Source of the DNA: an uncultured Schlesneria sp.
Lineage (GTDB): Bacteria > Planctomycetota > Planctomycetia > Planctomycetales > Planctomycetaceae
Length of the DNA: 64,000 nucleotides
Assembly (NCBI GenBank): GCA_903834925.1
Contig: CAILLA010000020.1
Location: 1 to 64,000, forward strand
Direction: 5' to 3'
Shown: one piece after another, positions 18,519-28,008 of the stretch
Numbering within the stretch: position 1 is the stretch's first letter
How the letters are laid out: each line of letters opens with the position of its first letter
Program-made: the position numbers and the translations under genes
The notes under the pieces: model-generated
What the model saw: only the letters and a program-made list of their open reading frames with translations
Databases searched by the model: none
Told to the model about the DNA's origin: nothing

Positions 18519-19313
18519 ATGCCATCTGAATTCCTGACGTATGAATCTTCTCAAAGTACGTTTGTTCTGGAGGATCTTCGCTCAAATTTACTGAGCCATC
18601 CCTTGTACGAGTCTGTCAAAACAATCGAGAATCTGCGGCTGTTCATGCGGGAGCATGCGTTTGCCGTGTGGGACTTCATGTCGCTGCTCAAAAGATTGCA
18701 GCAAATCGTGACATGCTGCGACATCCCCTGGTCACCCGCGATCAACGCTTCCCATGCACGTTTCATCAACGAAATTGTGCTTGGTGAAGAATGTGACGAG
18801 GATGGTGTTGGGGGCTATTCGAGTCATTTCGAGCTCTATCTTGCCGCGATGGAAGAAATCGACGCAGACACACGGCCAATCCGGGCGTTCGTCACACAGG
18901 TTCAAAACCGAGTTCCCGTCGAACAGGCCCTGAAGAAAGCAGAAATCCTTCCCAGCACGCGTGAGTTCACACAATCAACGATTCGACTGGCGATGAAAGG
19001 TCACCCTCACGAAGTTGCCGCCGCATTCTTCTATGGACGCGAAGATGTGATCCCCGACATGTTTTCCAGGTTTGTCGAAGCATTGCCAGAACAAGGGATC
19101 TCCGTCAAACGGTTTGGCCACTACCTTCGTCGACACATCGAACTCGACGCAAACGATCATGGTCCGCTCGCAAAAAGACTGCTCGCCAGGCTTTGTGAGA
19201 ACCTGCCACATCGTGAGTCTGAAGCAATCGACACTGCCTCAAGGGCGATCTCCCAACGAATCTCGCTTTGGGACGGAATCCTTAACCAAATTCGAGTCCA
19301 AAATCAGGTGTGA
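18519..19313 (+). CDS. DUF3050 family protein (heme-oxygenase-like fold)
   Basis: 264 residues, all-helical, with no signal peptide or membrane segment. The pattern fits DUF3050: LLSHPLYESVKTIENLRLFMREHAFAVWDFMSLLK at residues 26-60, then INEIVLGEECDED, SHFELYLAAMEEI and FFYGREDVIPDMFSRF, with a late YLRRHIELDANDHGPLA. His and acidic residues at these spots resemble the metal ligands of heme-oxygenase-like proteins, so a di-iron or similar oxygen-using enzyme is a reasonable inference. No product is known for this family. It stands alone, 262 bases after the DUF1501 gene. Confidence 0.85.
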   Translation: MPSEFLTYESSQSTFVLEDLRSNLLSHPLYESVKTIENLRLFMREHAFAVWDFMSLLKRLQQIVTCCDIPWSPAINASHARFINEIVLGEECDEDGVGGYSSHFELYLAAMEEIDADTRPIRAFVTQVQNRVPVEQALKKAEILPSTREFTQSTIRLAMKGHPHEVAAAFFYGREDVIPDMFSRFVEALPEQGISVKRFGHYLRRHIELDANDHGPLAKRLLARLCENLPHRESEAIDTASRAISQRISLWDGILNQIRVQNQV

Positions 19314-19508
19314 CAATTCGAACATGCCTTATGGGATCGATGTTGACTTCACCGGCTCGCCGGTTTTGATGATTAGTGCGGCGATGTTCACTTTGGCCTC
19401 CGCTTTCTGCTAGTTTGTAGCCAGATATTCAATGCCAAGTCATGAGGTCCGGGAATTGATTCCTCTCACTGACAATTGGCGAAACTTCGATTCTACTCCC
19501 TGAATTCA

Positions 19509-21353
19509 ATGACGAATATGAACCAAACGCTGCCAGAAAAGGCTGTCGATTCAGCATTTGTGTCTTCGTTTCGCGAAGCGGTTTTCCGTTATGTTCCTGC
19601 CTTTGATTCATTGCGTCAGTATTCCGTGACGGCGTTTAGTCTCGATATCATGGCCGGCCTGACCGTGGCTGCCGTTGCCGTCCCTCAGGCCATGGCTTAC
19701 GCACAGATCGCCGGAATTCCAGCACAGTTTGGCCTTTATACGGCCATCGTCATGACGGCTATCGGTGCCCTCTTTGATTCTTCCAAGCAGTTAATCAATG
19801 GCCCCACCAATGCCATTTCAATTGCTGTTCTCAGTGCGGTTGTCGGATTCAGTGCGGATGAGCGGGTTCCTGCCGTCATCTTGCTGGCGTTTCTCGTGGG
19901 GCTGATTCAGACGGGAATCACGTTTCTCAGGCTGGGTGATCTGACTCGGTATATCTCGCATGCCGTAATCGTCGGATTCACACTGGGGGCGGCAATCCTG
20001 CTGGTGATGGATCAGATGAAAAATCTGCTCGGTCTGACAATTAAATCAAGCGGCGAGGACCACTTTCTGGTCCGATTCTGGATGGCAATTTCCCACATCC
20101 GCGAAACTAACATGATTGCACTGCTGGTTGGTGTTTCTACCGTAGCAATTGCGCTTTCGCTGAGATGGATCAATCTCCGGCTGAAGATCCGTATTCCGGA
20201 ATTCTTATTGGCCGTTATCTTTATGGCCTTTGTCGTCTGGGGCTTGGGTTTGGAGCAGCACAAGGTGAAAGTTGTCGGATCGATTCCGGCAGAATTGCCC
20301 TCGTTTGCACTGCCTGGTTTCAACTGGTCTCACGTACAAAAACTGGCAAGCAGTGCTTTGGCGATTGCTCTGCTTGGGTTACTGGAAGCGATCGCCATGG
20401 CGAAGGCGATTGCCAATAAAACCCGCCAGAAACTGGACATCAATCAGCAATGTTTGAGCGAAGGTCTGGCAAATCTGATCGGAAGCATGTTCCAGTGCTT
20501 TCCCGGTTCAGGCTCACTGACACGATCAACGATCAATCATCAGGCAGGAGCGGTGACTCAATGGTCGGGCATTTTTTCGGCAATCGCCGTTGCGTGTACC
20601 GTCATCCTCTTTGCACCTTATGCATACTATATACCTCGATCTGGACTCGCAGGAATCCTGATCCTTTCAGCGTGGCGACTTGTTGATCGTAGCGACCTGG
20701 CCTATCACTTGAAGACAACTTCTTTTGATCGGTGGATTGTCCTCTCGACGGCTATCGCTGCCGTGGCAATCTCGATCGAGTTCTGTGTGATGATCGGCGT
20801 CTTTCTTTCATTCGTCCTGTACGTCCCTCAAGCGGCACGAATTCATTTGACAGAATTGACCCTGGCACCGGATCGTGTTGTTCGTGAGCGGATTTCTACC
20901 GATTTCGTTTGCACTCGCATTCGACTCTATAGCTTGGAAGGTGAACTGTTTTTCGGTGCGGCACCGGATCTGGAAGATCACCTTGAAGCGATTTTCGAAG
21001 GAGCAAGAAATGGGGCACGCGTCGTGGTTCTTCGATTGAAGCGCGCGAGAAACGCAGACGCGGTTTGCCTGAGAGTCCTCGACCAGTTTATTGCACGAAT
21101 GCAAGCGGAAAACGTTGACGTGCTTTTGTGCGGGGTTCGTCCCGATCTGATGTCGGTGATTAAGTCCAGTGGGCTCATTCGTCAGTTGGGGCGAGATCGA
21201 GTCTTTGTCTTTGAAGAAACGGGCGCGGTCTGGTCAAGTACCCTTGAAGCTGTGCGTTTTGCCTATGAGATTATCGGTAACAACGTCTGCGAATCATGCC
21301 CTCGCAAAGGCAGTCCACTGGAAGATAAACAGGGCTGGTATTTTATGATCTAG
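19509..21353 (+). CDS. SulP family anion transporter with STAS domain
   Basis: 614 residues from the ATG at 19509. A second ATG is at 19518, and a TTG at 19476 is possible but has no better signal. The protein is an inner-membrane SLC26/SulP carrier for sulfate, bicarbonate or another anion. Motifs seen: GLTVAAVAVPQAMAYAQIAG in the first repeat, SKQLINGPTNAISI, and FQCFPGSGSLTRSTINHQAGA. There are about 12-14 hydrophobic segments to residue 450. The STAS domain follows at about 455-570 (CTRIRLYSLEGELFFGAA, VVVLRLKRARNADAV). The substrate cannot be told from sequence. Confidence 0.92.
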   Translation: MTNMNQTLPEKAVDSAFVSSFREAVFRYVPAFDSLRQYSVTAFSLDIMAGLTVAAVAVPQAMAYAQIAGIPAQFGLYTAIVMTAIGALFDSSKQLINGPTNAISIAVLSAVVGFSADERVPAVILLAFLVGLIQTGITFLRLGDLTRYISHAVIVGFTLGAAILLVMDQMKNLLGLTIKSSGEDHFLVRFWMAISHIRETNMIALLVGVSTVAIALSLRWINLRLKIRIPEFLLAVIFMAFVVWGLGLEQHKVKVVGSIPAELPSFALPGFNWSHVQKLASSALAIALLGLLEAIAMAKAIANKTRQKLDINQQCLSEGLANLIGSMFQCFPGSGSLTRSTINHQAGAVTQWSGIFSAIAVACTVILFAPYAYYIPRSGLAGILILSAWRLVDRSDLAYHLKTTSFDRWIVLSTAIAAVAISIEFCVMIGVFLSFVLYVPQAARIHLTELTLAPDRVVRERISTDFVCTRIRLYSLEGELFFGAAPDLEDHLEAIFEGARNGARVVVLRLKRARNADAVCLRVLDQFIARMQAENVDVLLCGVRPDLMSVIKSSGLIRQLGRDRVFVFEETGAVWSSTLEAVRFAYEIIGNNVCESCPRKGSPLEDKQGWYFMI

Positions 21354-21406
21354 TTCATTCACGTAGTGTATTCGGTGTTCGACGCGTCCCCAATCCTGGA
21401 TCACAC

Positions 21407-23392
21407 ATGCACTCATTTCTGAATTCGAACCTTCGCAGACTTGTCGTCTGTTTGTTTGTGACGGCTCTTCAATGGACTCATTGCAGCCTTTCCGGTGCCG
21501 AATGGGAAGGTTATGAAAAACGCGACTTCGTCGTTGATGGGCGAAATGCGTTTTTGATCGTTCCCAAGACATCAGCGATCGGTAACCCCTGGATCTGGAG
21601 AACGGAATTCTTCGGACATGAACCGCAGGCCGACCTCGCCTTATTGGCGAACGGATTTCACGTGGCCTACATCGACCTGCAGAATCTCTACGGTTCTCCT
21701 GTGGCGATGAAACATATGGATTCCTTCTATGGTCATGTCACGAAAGAGTTTTCACTCTCTTCGAAATCGGTGCTCGAAGGCTTTAGCCGTGGCGGTTTGT
21801 TTAGCATGAACTGGGCCGCGCGGAACCCTGAAAAGGTTGCCTGCGTTTACAACGATGCCCCGGTCTGCGACTTCAAAAGCTGGCCTGGAGGCATCGGTAA
21901 AGGAAAGGGCTCGCCCGGCGATTGGGAGCGGGTCAAAAGCCTCTACGGCTTTGCCAGCGATGACGAGGCCTTGGCGTATAAGCTGAATCCTGTCGACAAT
22001 CTCGCGGCTCTGGCAAACGCGAAAATCCCTTTGTTGCACGTTTGTGGCGAGACAGACGACGTTGTACCGATCGAGGAAAACTCGCGACTTGTCGAGCAAC
22101 GATACAAGCAACTCGGCGGACCGTTCACGATGATTGCCAAGCCGAACTGTAACCATCATCCGCATAGCCTGAAAGACCCCGCACGCATCGTCAACTTTGT
22201 TTTGACCCATACCGGGTTTGCCGATCGAATCCGAGAGCCAGCTACCCCATATGGATATGATTACTTCGCCCTGCGAGGTGGGTTGAATCATTGTCGTCAT
22301 AAATTCTTGAAGGAAAAAACCGGTCGCGTTGCCTTCCTCGGTGGTTCAATCACTGCTTCGGCTTCTGGCTGGAGGGATCAAGTTTGTGAAGACCTCAATC
22401 GCCGGTTTCCTGAGACGAAGTTCGACTTCATCAATGCTGGTATCCCTTCACTTGGTTCAACCCCTGGTGCCTTTCGTTACCAGCGGGATGTTTTAAACCA
22501 CGGTCCCATTGACCTGTTGTTCGAAGAAGCTGCCGTGAATGACGATACGAATGGATTTTCCAATGTCGAACAAGTCCGAGGCATGGAAGGGATTGTTCGG
22601 CAAGCTCGACTGGCAAATCCCTCAATCGACATCGTCCTGCTTCACTTCGCAGATCCTGGAAAGATTGATCAGATCAACCGAGGTGAGGTCCCCGCTGTGA
22701 TCGGCAATCATGAGAAGGTCGCAGAACATTACGGACTGCCGTCGATCAATCTTGCAAAGGAAGTCGCGGAACGAATTCATGCAGGTGAGTTCACCTGGGC
22801 GAAGGATTTCCGAGATCTGCATCCGTCACCATTTGGGCACGAGCTCTATGCAAAATCCATTAATCGATTGTTCGCCGCCGCCTGGAAGGATTCGAGTACA
22901 AACGTTGCCGAAATCAAAGCACCGCCACTCCCCGCGCCTCTCGATGCACATAGCTATTTTCACGGTCGTCTGATTAGTCCGAAAGACGCCGTCGAAAACA
23001 AATCCGTGACGATCGAAAAGGGATGGGTCCTCGTACCGGATTGGGTCCCCTCTGATAATGCAGGAACTCGCCCCGGATTTGTAAAGGTGCCAGCGCTGGT
23101 CGCAGAAGAAGTCGGGTCGACACTCAAATTCAAGTTTCATGGCACCGGGGTCGGACTGTTTGTCGCCTCGGGACCAGACACGGGAGCGATTGAGTTCCGC
23201 GTCGATAATGGTGACTGGCGGACTCAAGAATTGTTTACGGTTTGGAGTCCCCAGTTGCATCTGCCGTGGGCAAAAATGCTGGCGGCGGAGCTGGCGGCAG
23301 GCGACCACGTAGTGGAACTCAAGGTCGCAAATGCCGCCGACCCCAAAAGCAAAGGCCACGCCATCAGGGTGATCTACTTGCTGGTGAATTGA
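21407..23392 (+). CDS. Two-domain secreted hydrolase: alpha/beta hydrolase fused to SGNH hydrolase
   Basis: 661 residues, probable signal peptide 1-28. The N-terminal half (about 30-265) is an alpha/beta hydrolase with nucleophile motif GFSRGG (Ser about 127), acid in CGETDDVVP and the late NHHPHS His. The second half (about 285-500) is an SGNH/GDSL-type esterase: block I FLGGSITAS, an INAGIPSLGST segment and the catalytic HPSPFGHELYA block. A C-terminal beta domain of about 130 residues (FKFHGTGVGLFVASGPDTGAIEFRVDNG) resembles carbohydrate-esterase accessory domains. The fusion suggests deacylation of an esterified polysaccharide outside the cytoplasm. The gene ends just before palindromic repeat copy B and converges with cdsA. 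Confidence 0.85.
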   Translation: MHSFLNSNLRRLVVCLFVTALQWTHCSLSGAEWEGYEKRDFVVDGRNAFLIVPKTSAIGNPWIWRTEFFGHEPQADLALLANGFHVAYIDLQNLYGSPVAMKHMDSFYGHVTKEFSLSSKSVLEGFSRGGLFSMNWAARNPEKVACVYNDAPVCDFKSWPGGIGKGKGSPGDWERVKSLYGFASDDEALAYKLNPVDNLAALANAKIPLLHVCGETDDVVPIEENSRLVEQRYKQLGGPFTMIAKPNCNHHPHSLKDPARIVNFVLTHTGFADRIREPATPYGYDYFALRGGLNHCRHKFLKEKTGRVAFLGGSITASASGWRDQVCEDLNRRFPETKFDFINAGIPSLGSTPGAFRYQRDVLNHGPIDLLFEEAAVNDDTNGFSNVEQVRGMEGIVRQARLANPSIDIVLLHFADPGKIDQINRGEVPAVIGNHEKVAEHYGLPSINLAKEVAERIHAGEFTWAKDFRDLHPSPFGHELYAKSINRLFAAAWKDSSTNVAEIKAPPLPAPLDAHSYFHGRLISPKDAVENKSVTIEKGWVLVPDWVPSDNAGTRPGFVKVPALVAEEVGSTLKFKFHGTGVGLFVASGPDTGAIEFRVDNGDWRTQELFTVWSPQLHLPWAKMLAAELAAGDHVVELKVANAADPKSKGHAIRVIYLLVN

Positions 23393-23422
23393 ATGGTCAC
23401 AAGACTTTGTTAGCAGGACCGT

Positions 23423-23515
23423 GTGCCACTGCTTCGGAGTCCTCGGAGAAGCAGTGGCTTCGCTTTCAACGGGTCAAAGAGCACTGCTTGACGGAAGACC
23501 GTCAAGCAGTGGCAC
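23423..23515. repeat. Palindromic repeat family copy B
   Basis: Core from GTGCCACTG to CAGTGGCAC with two hairpins: a 9-base stem (CACTGCTTC/GAAGCAGTG) and a 13-base perfect stem (CACTGCTTGACGG/CCGTCAAGCAGTG) with loop AAGA. It lies between convergent genes. Outer arms are barely complementary in this copy. Confidence 0.8.
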
Positions 23516-23552
23516 GGTTTCGAAGAAGGGACAACCAGCTCACGTCGTCAAA

Positions 23553-24479
23553 TCAGCTTCCGTCGTGTGGCATCCAGGTCGCCAGCGGCAACGCTTTCCA
23601 TAGCACGTAGGCGACAGGACCGGCATAAAGCACGCTATCCATCAGGTCAAGCAATCCTCCAAATCCAGGAAGCAGGCTCGACGAATCCTTTTTTCCGACG
23701 TCCCGTTTGATCAGTGATTCACAAAGGTCACCCACCAAACCGGTGATCCCCAGGATCAACCCATAAATGGCAGAAGACCACCAGACTGGGTGTAGCCAGG
23801 TGGCCTCTCCAGTTGGTGTAAAGAGTGGGGTTGCAAACTGTAGCCAGAGAACCGCACTTCCTGCAGATCCAATCAGCGCGCCAACCGCACCCGCCCAGGT
23901 CTTTCCTGGTGAAAGTAAGGGAACGAGTTTTCTGCGTCCGAATAATCGACCAAGTGTATACGCTCCGACGTCGCCCCCTTTGGTCACGATCAGCAATGAG
24001 CCAATCACCAGATACCCCGCCTCGCTTCCGGCAACCCAACGAAGCTGAGCAACCACGCCCAGCAAGACACCGACATAGCTGACAATCAACAGTTCTGCAC
24101 CCAGTGTCTCCATGCTGGCACCAGGTTCACGGTATCGATACGTCGCCAGCAGGAACAGAACAAGGATCGTCATGGCATAGGCCAGCATGACTTGTGCCAG
24201 CGTATTGTCATCGGACGGAATCTTGATCGGCATGTGCCCGAACCGGCCCCACCAGGCTGCTGCCGTCACCAGCACGCAACAGGCGGAAACAATAATCTTG
24301 TTGGGCGTGAATGAACGCGTCCAAAGGAGATCCACCATTTCTCGGGCACCAAAAATCGCCAGGAAGACAAACATTCCCAGCAGGATCGGCGCGGGAGCAC
24401 CCAGCCGTGCATCCAGGTAGAAACACCCGACGAACAGTGGGATCAAAATCGCGGAAACGAGAAGTCGCCAGACGAGCAT
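23553..24479 (-). CDS. cdsA: Phosphatidate cytidylyltransferase
   Basis: 308 residues from the ATG at 24479, seven bases after the uppS stop and preceded by GAGGCACGA; the frame open upstream to 24644 runs through uppS and is rejected as a start. CdsA makes CDP-diacylglycerol from phosphatidate and CTP in the inner membrane, feeding phospholipid synthesis. There are about seven hydrophobic helices. The family signature near the C-terminus is clear: SPGKTWAGAVGALIGSAG, and LVGDLCESLIKRDVGKKDSSSLLPGFGGLLDLMDSVLYAGP. The last gene of a csrA-uppS-cdsA run; uppS-cdsA adjacency is common in bacteria. Confidence 0.95.
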   Translation of the reverse strand: MLVWRLLVSAILIPLFVGCFYLDARLGAPAPILLGMFVFLAIFGAREMVDLLWTRSFTPNKIIVSACCVLVTAAAWWGRFGHMPIKIPSDDNTLAQVMLAYAMTILVLFLLATYRYREPGASMETLGAELLIVSYVGVLLGVVAQLRWVAGSEAGYLVIGSLLIVTKGGDVGAYTLGRLFGRRKLVPLLSPGKTWAGAVGALIGSAGSAVLWLQFATPLFTPTGEATWLHPVWWSSAIYGLILGITGLVGDLCESLIKRDVGKKDSSSLLPGFGGLLDLMDSVLYAGPVAYVLWKALPLATWMPHDGS

Positions 24480-24486
24480 TCGTGCC

Positions 24487-25296
24487 TCAGTTCGACAGGC
24501 CTCCAAACCGGCGGTGCCGCTGCGCGAAATCGCGCAGAGCGGTAAACAGTTCTTCCTGGCCAAATTCAGGCCAACACTTTTCCGTGACCCACAGTTCGGC
24601 ATAACTGATCTGCCAAAGCAGATAGTTGCTGATTCGCATTTCACCCGCTGTCCGAATCACAAGATCGGGATCGGGCATCCCCGCTGTATCGAGATGGGCT
24701 TCTATCGTCGCTTCATCGACCGATTCCGGGTCAATCTCACCGGAAGCGACTCGGCGGGCAATCGCTTTCACCGCATCAGCAATCTCACCACGACTTCCGT
24801 AGTTGATCGCCAGGCACAGACGCATTCCTGTGTTTTTACGCGAGATATCATAGGTTCGATCGATCTCACGATTCACGCTTTCGCCCAGAGCGGGACGGCG
24901 ACCGATGACCGAAAAACGCAGATTTTGTCGGTCGATCTCTGCACGTTCTTCGATCAGGTATTGTTCCAGCAACTGCATCAGCAGTTTCTGTTCAAGCTCT
25001 GGTCGTTTCCAGTTCTCGCTGCTAAAGCAGTACAACGTCAATTGTTCCACATTCAGTCTTGAACAGGTCTCAATGACAGTACGGACCGTGGCGACACCGC
25101 GACGATGTCCCTCAATACGTGGCAAGCCTCGTGCCTGAGCCCAGCGACCATTGCCATCCATAATGATGGCGATGTGGCGAGGTAGACGATCTACGTACAA
25201 CCCGAACTCGGCGATCTGTTCTGATGAATAGGGTTCATCAGCAGAACGTCGCGTGGGGAACGTAGGCGAGCTGGTTGATGCAGTCGTTGATGCCAT
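24487..25296 (-). CDS. uppS: Undecaprenyl diphosphate synthase (cis-prenyltransferase)
   Basis: 269 residues from the ATG at 25296, preceded by GGAGGACTCTCGCTA. A frame reaching 25335 adds 13 residues with no family support. The enzyme adds isopentenyl units to farnesyl diphosphate to build the C55 carrier for peptidoglycan and surface glycans. Motifs: HIAIIMDGNGRWAQARGLPRIEGHRRG (catalytic Asp, Arg/His of the diphosphate site), LYCFSSENWKRP and the C-terminal DLVIRTAGEMRISNYLLWQISYAELW. In this last motif the usual Ser-Gly-Glu-x-Arg reads Ala-Gly-Glu-x-Arg. About 35 N-terminal residues rich in Ser and Thr precede the domain. A housekeeping gene coupled to cdsA. Confidence 0.95.
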   Translation of the reverse strand: MASTTASTSSPTFPTRRSADEPYSSEQIAEFGLYVDRLPRHIAIIMDGNGRWAQARGLPRIEGHRRGVATVRTVIETCSRLNVEQLTLYCFSSENWKRPELEQKLLMQLLEQYLIEERAEIDRQNLRFSVIGRRPALGESVNREIDRTYDISRKNTGMRLCLAINYGSRGEIADAVKAIARRVASGEIDPESVDEATIEAHLDTAGMPDPDLVIRTAGEMRISNYLLWQISYAELWVTEKCWPEFGQEELFTALRDFAQRHRRFGGLSN

Positions 25297-25356
25297 TAGC
25301 GAGAGTCCTCCGCACGATTGTGTCCGCGCGGTCACGCAAAGGGCAAGTCTACGGGG

Positions 25357-25605
25357 TTACCGCAACGGAATTGCGAACGAATTGATCGATTGAAACTGGA
25401 GTGGCTCGAATGCCGATTCCGCATCTTCCGCATATTCCTGATCATCGTCTTCAGATCGTATGTAAAGGACTTCTTCACGATAGGTGGGTGTCGCCTTGGG
25501 ATCATGGATCCCCAGCAGGACAGAATTGTGCCGGACCTCCAGCACATTGATCTGAACCGAACCTATTGTCAAACCTTCGTTCTCAGCTCGCAAATAGCAA
25601 CGCAT
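25357..25605 (-). CDS. csrA: Carbon storage regulator CsrA with C-terminal extension
   Basis: 82 residues. CsrA dimers bind GGA motifs in mRNA leaders and alter translation. Family features: R6, ENEGLTIG (8-15), INVLEVRHNSVLLGI (19-33), DPKATPTYREEV (35-46) with the RNA-contact Arg at 43. Two oddities are visible. The first strand reads MRCYLR rather than the usual hydrophobic MLVLSR. About 30 acidic residues (SEDDDQEYAEDAES) extend beyond the normal end at about 55. The start ATG at 25605 follows GAGGTCGCTCG, so the N-terminus is well supported. It is first in a likely operon with uppS (60 bases on) and cdsA. Confidence 0.85.
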   Translation of the reverse strand: MRCYLRAENEGLTIGSVQINVLEVRHNSVLLGIHDPKATPTYREEVLYIRSEDDDQEYAEDAESAFEPLQFQSINSFAIPLR

Positions 25606-25826
25606 CGAGCGACCTCATGCAGACATGAATCGAGAGATGCCAGAAGGTTCCGAAGAACCAACACGGGGCGGTATTCTGTCGTCCGTCACTCACAAGAGCA
25701 AGTCAAAAAAACGATGTTTTTTAAAGTAAGAAATGTGATACTCACGAACCTTGACACAACGAACTGAAAGTTGTCCAACTCACTCAAAATGTCTCCTTTC
25801 CAAGGCTTTGAAACGAAGTGGCATCA

Positions 25827-26831
25827 ATGATGAAGCTCGTCATCTTTCCGCCGATCGACGAACGTCGTTTAAGTCGAATCTCTTCCGTCGCGCATCCGAT
25901 GCATGTCATCAATGCCGAGTCCATCGAACGTGCCTTGGTCGAGATCCGTGACGCGGACTCCTTCTTCGGCAAGCTGACCCCGGAGCTTCTTGGGCAAGCG
26001 ACCCAGCTACGCTGGGTCCAGTCGCCGACAGCCAGTCTCGAACACTACCTGTTTCCCGAACTGATCGAACACCCCTGTGTGCTCTCCAACATGCGCGGTT
26101 TGTTTTCTGACGTCGTTGCTGATCACGTCATGAGCTTCGTTCTTTGCTTTGCCAGGAACCTGCATGTCTACCTTCGACAGCAACAACAAGGCGTCTGGTC
26201 ACCCGTTGGTGACCAACGTTATGTTGCCGACTTTGTGAATGCGCCAGGAACGGTCCTACCGATGGATCGAGCACACCAGCATCTGTCCGATTGCACGCTC
26301 GGTGTTGTCGGCGTGGGAAATATCGGAGCCGAAATCCTGCGTCGAGCTGCTGCGTTTGGCATGACCCTGGCCGGAGTCGATCCCAAGACTCGTTCTGTCA
26401 CCGGTGTTTTGGGTGACGTCTGGCCGCTTGAGCGATTACCCGATCTCTTAAGTTGTTCGGACTACGTCGTCATCGCCGCACCGCTAACGCCTATGACCAG
26501 AAAGCGATTTCAGCGTCCAATCCTTCAATCGATGAAACGGTCAGCCATCCTGATCAATATTGGTCGAGGTGCGATTGTCGATCTTCAGGATCTAACCGAT
26601 GCCCTGCGCGAAAAGGAAATCGCCGGAGCCGCCTTGGATGTCTGTGACCCCGAACCGCTGCCGCCGGAACATCCGCTTTGGCAGATGCCCAATGTGATCA
26701 TCACGCCACACGTCGCCGCCGCTTCAACACGGATCGCCGAACGACATCTGGAAACCCTGCTCGAAAATATCCGTCGTTTCGTCAATGGTGAACCGCCAAA
26801 TACTCAGGTCGATAAGCGAGCTTGGTACTAA
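25827..26831 (+). CDS. D-2-hydroxyacid dehydrogenase family protein
   Basis: 334 residues from the ATG at 25827; ATG 25830 and GTG 25818 are alternatives. An NAD(P)-dependent oxidoreductase of the 3-phosphoglycerate/glyoxylate/hydroxypyruvate reductase type. The NAD motif is GVVGVGNIGAEILRRAAAFG with acid about 18 residues on (GVDPK). The catalytic trio is Arg in INIGRGAIVD, Glu in CDPEPLPPEHPLW and His in IITPHVAA. There is no ACT domain, so it is not SerA. The substrate cannot be assigned. It is divergent from csrA (about 220 bases) and ends before palindromic repeat copy C. Confidence 0.9.
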   Translation: MMKLVIFPPIDERRLSRISSVAHPMHVINAESIERALVEIRDADSFFGKLTPELLGQATQLRWVQSPTASLEHYLFPELIEHPCVLSNMRGLFSDVVADHVMSFVLCFARNLHVYLRQQQQGVWSPVGDQRYVADFVNAPGTVLPMDRAHQHLSDCTLGVVGVGNIGAEILRRAAAFGMTLAGVDPKTRSVTGVLGDVWPLERLPDLLSCSDYVVIAAPLTPMTRKRFQRPILQSMKRSAILINIGRGAIVDLQDLTDALREKEIAGAALDVCDPEPLPPEHPLWQMPNVIITPHVAAASTRIAERHLETLLENIRRFVNGEPPNTQVDKRAWY

Positions 26832-26908
26832 GAGGCGACGCACAGATCCTGTTTATTCGCGATCCAAAGCACTCGCGTGCGTTGTCAAGACTTTAAGGTT
26901 CGAGTTGT

Positions 26909-27005
26909 GTGCCACTGCATCGGAGTCTTCGGAGACGCAGTGTCTTCTCTTTTTTCGAGTCAATCGAAGAGCATTGGATGAACGAAGACGGACGTCCAGT
27001 CGCAC
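26909..27005. repeat. Palindromic repeat family copy C
   Basis: Core begins GTGCCACTG and ends CAGTCGCAC, with the two-hairpin plan of the family and visible decay in the second hairpin (GGATGAACG against CGGACGTCC). Outer sequence shows partial complementarity. It lies between the convergent dehydrogenase and SGNH genes. Confidence 0.7.
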
Positions 27006-27045
27006 ACGAATCTTTGGACTTTGGCAAGGGACTAGAATGATCGCC

Positions 27046-28008
27046 TCAACGTCGTTCAAGCCGCTCGTATGTTCCTGATCCGATGCGAAGTCGATCGCCT
27101 AACAGCGACCGGATCAACTCCATCATTTGTGTCTGACCTCGCGCCGAAAGATGAATGCCATCCACTGTCGCGCCTTTCGAAGTGAGAACCTTACAGAAGC
27201 GGCGTTTGGGAATCAGGCTGACATGAAACCGTCTGGCAAGTCTCCTTTGGGCAGCACCATAACGGGCACACAACGGCGGCAAAGGCAATTCAAACATAAC
27301 GACCGAGCGTCCCGACTGAACGACTTCGGTTAACAATTGTTCGAGATCTTCCTCGAATCGTTTAACGGGTAAACCCTCAAGCAGATCGTTGCCACCGATC
27401 TCTAAGATGACCAGACCTTTACGGTCCGACAAAAGCGAATTCTGTTGTCTCGCCGACTTCAGTGTCGCGCCAGGCTGAGACGCATCGAGGACTTCGACTT
27501 CAGCCGTACGTGACAACTGCTTTGGCCATGTGTCTTCGCCATCGTTTAATCCCGCCGTCACCGAATCGCCAATGACAAGAATCTGTGAAACGAGCTCTGT
27601 TGGAGAAGTCCAGATATGAAACGGCAGTTCAATTGCTGCGGCAGTCAGCAACCAGGCGAACGAGCTGAAAAACAGGATATTGCGATGCGAAGTCCTCGGT
27701 GATCGAATCGAGACAGCACTGTCAGGCGCGCTTGCCTGCGGCGGTAAACGCAGTTCATTCAAAACCAGGACCAGCAGCGCGAACGTCGCGATCTGGAACC
27801 AGATTGGCAATGGAGGCGAACCGCAACAGACCAAAATCAGTCCAACCGCCACGTTACGGATGATGGCAAAAGGACGAGTTATTTGCGACTTGCCAGAGCA
27901 AAGGCTGAAAACGACAGCTGCCGCAATCACGAGCGCGCCCAAGAGAGCAATGTCGCCTCCCCCGAAGACAAAAATCGTCCAGCGAATTAACGCGTTCGGT
28001 TCTTCCAT
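27046..28008 (-). CDS. Membrane-anchored SGNH/GDSL hydrolase
   Basis: 320 residues from the ATG at 28008, preceded by GGAGCCGTTCT; the frame open to 28137 adds an unlikely hydrophilic leader. The first 145 residues carry about four hydrophobic segments. The SGNH esterase domain follows: block [12 protein letters not shown] (Ser nucleophile), Gly block around LDASQPGAT, block [14 protein letters not shown] and block [15 protein letters not shown] (Asp-x-x-His). The catalytic domain probably faces the periplasm. Lysophospholipase, acyl or acetyl esterase are all possible. It is divergent from the esterase gene at 28295. Confidence 0.86.
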   Translation of the reverse strand: MEEPNALIRWTIFVFGGGDIALLGALVIAAAVVFSLCSGKSQITRPFAIIRNVAVGLILVCCGSPPLPIWFQIATFALLVLVLNELRLPPQASAPDSAVSIRSPRTSHRNILFFSSFAWLLTAAAIELPFHIWTSPTELVSQILVIGDSVTAGLNDGEDTWPKQLSRTAEVEVLDASQPGATLKSARQQNSLLSDRKGLVILEIGGNDLLEGLPVKRFEEDLEQLLTEVVQSGRSVVMFELPLPPLCARYGAAQRRLARRFHVSLIPKRRFCKVLTSKGATVDGIHLSARGQTQMMELIRSLLGDRLRIGSGTYERLERR

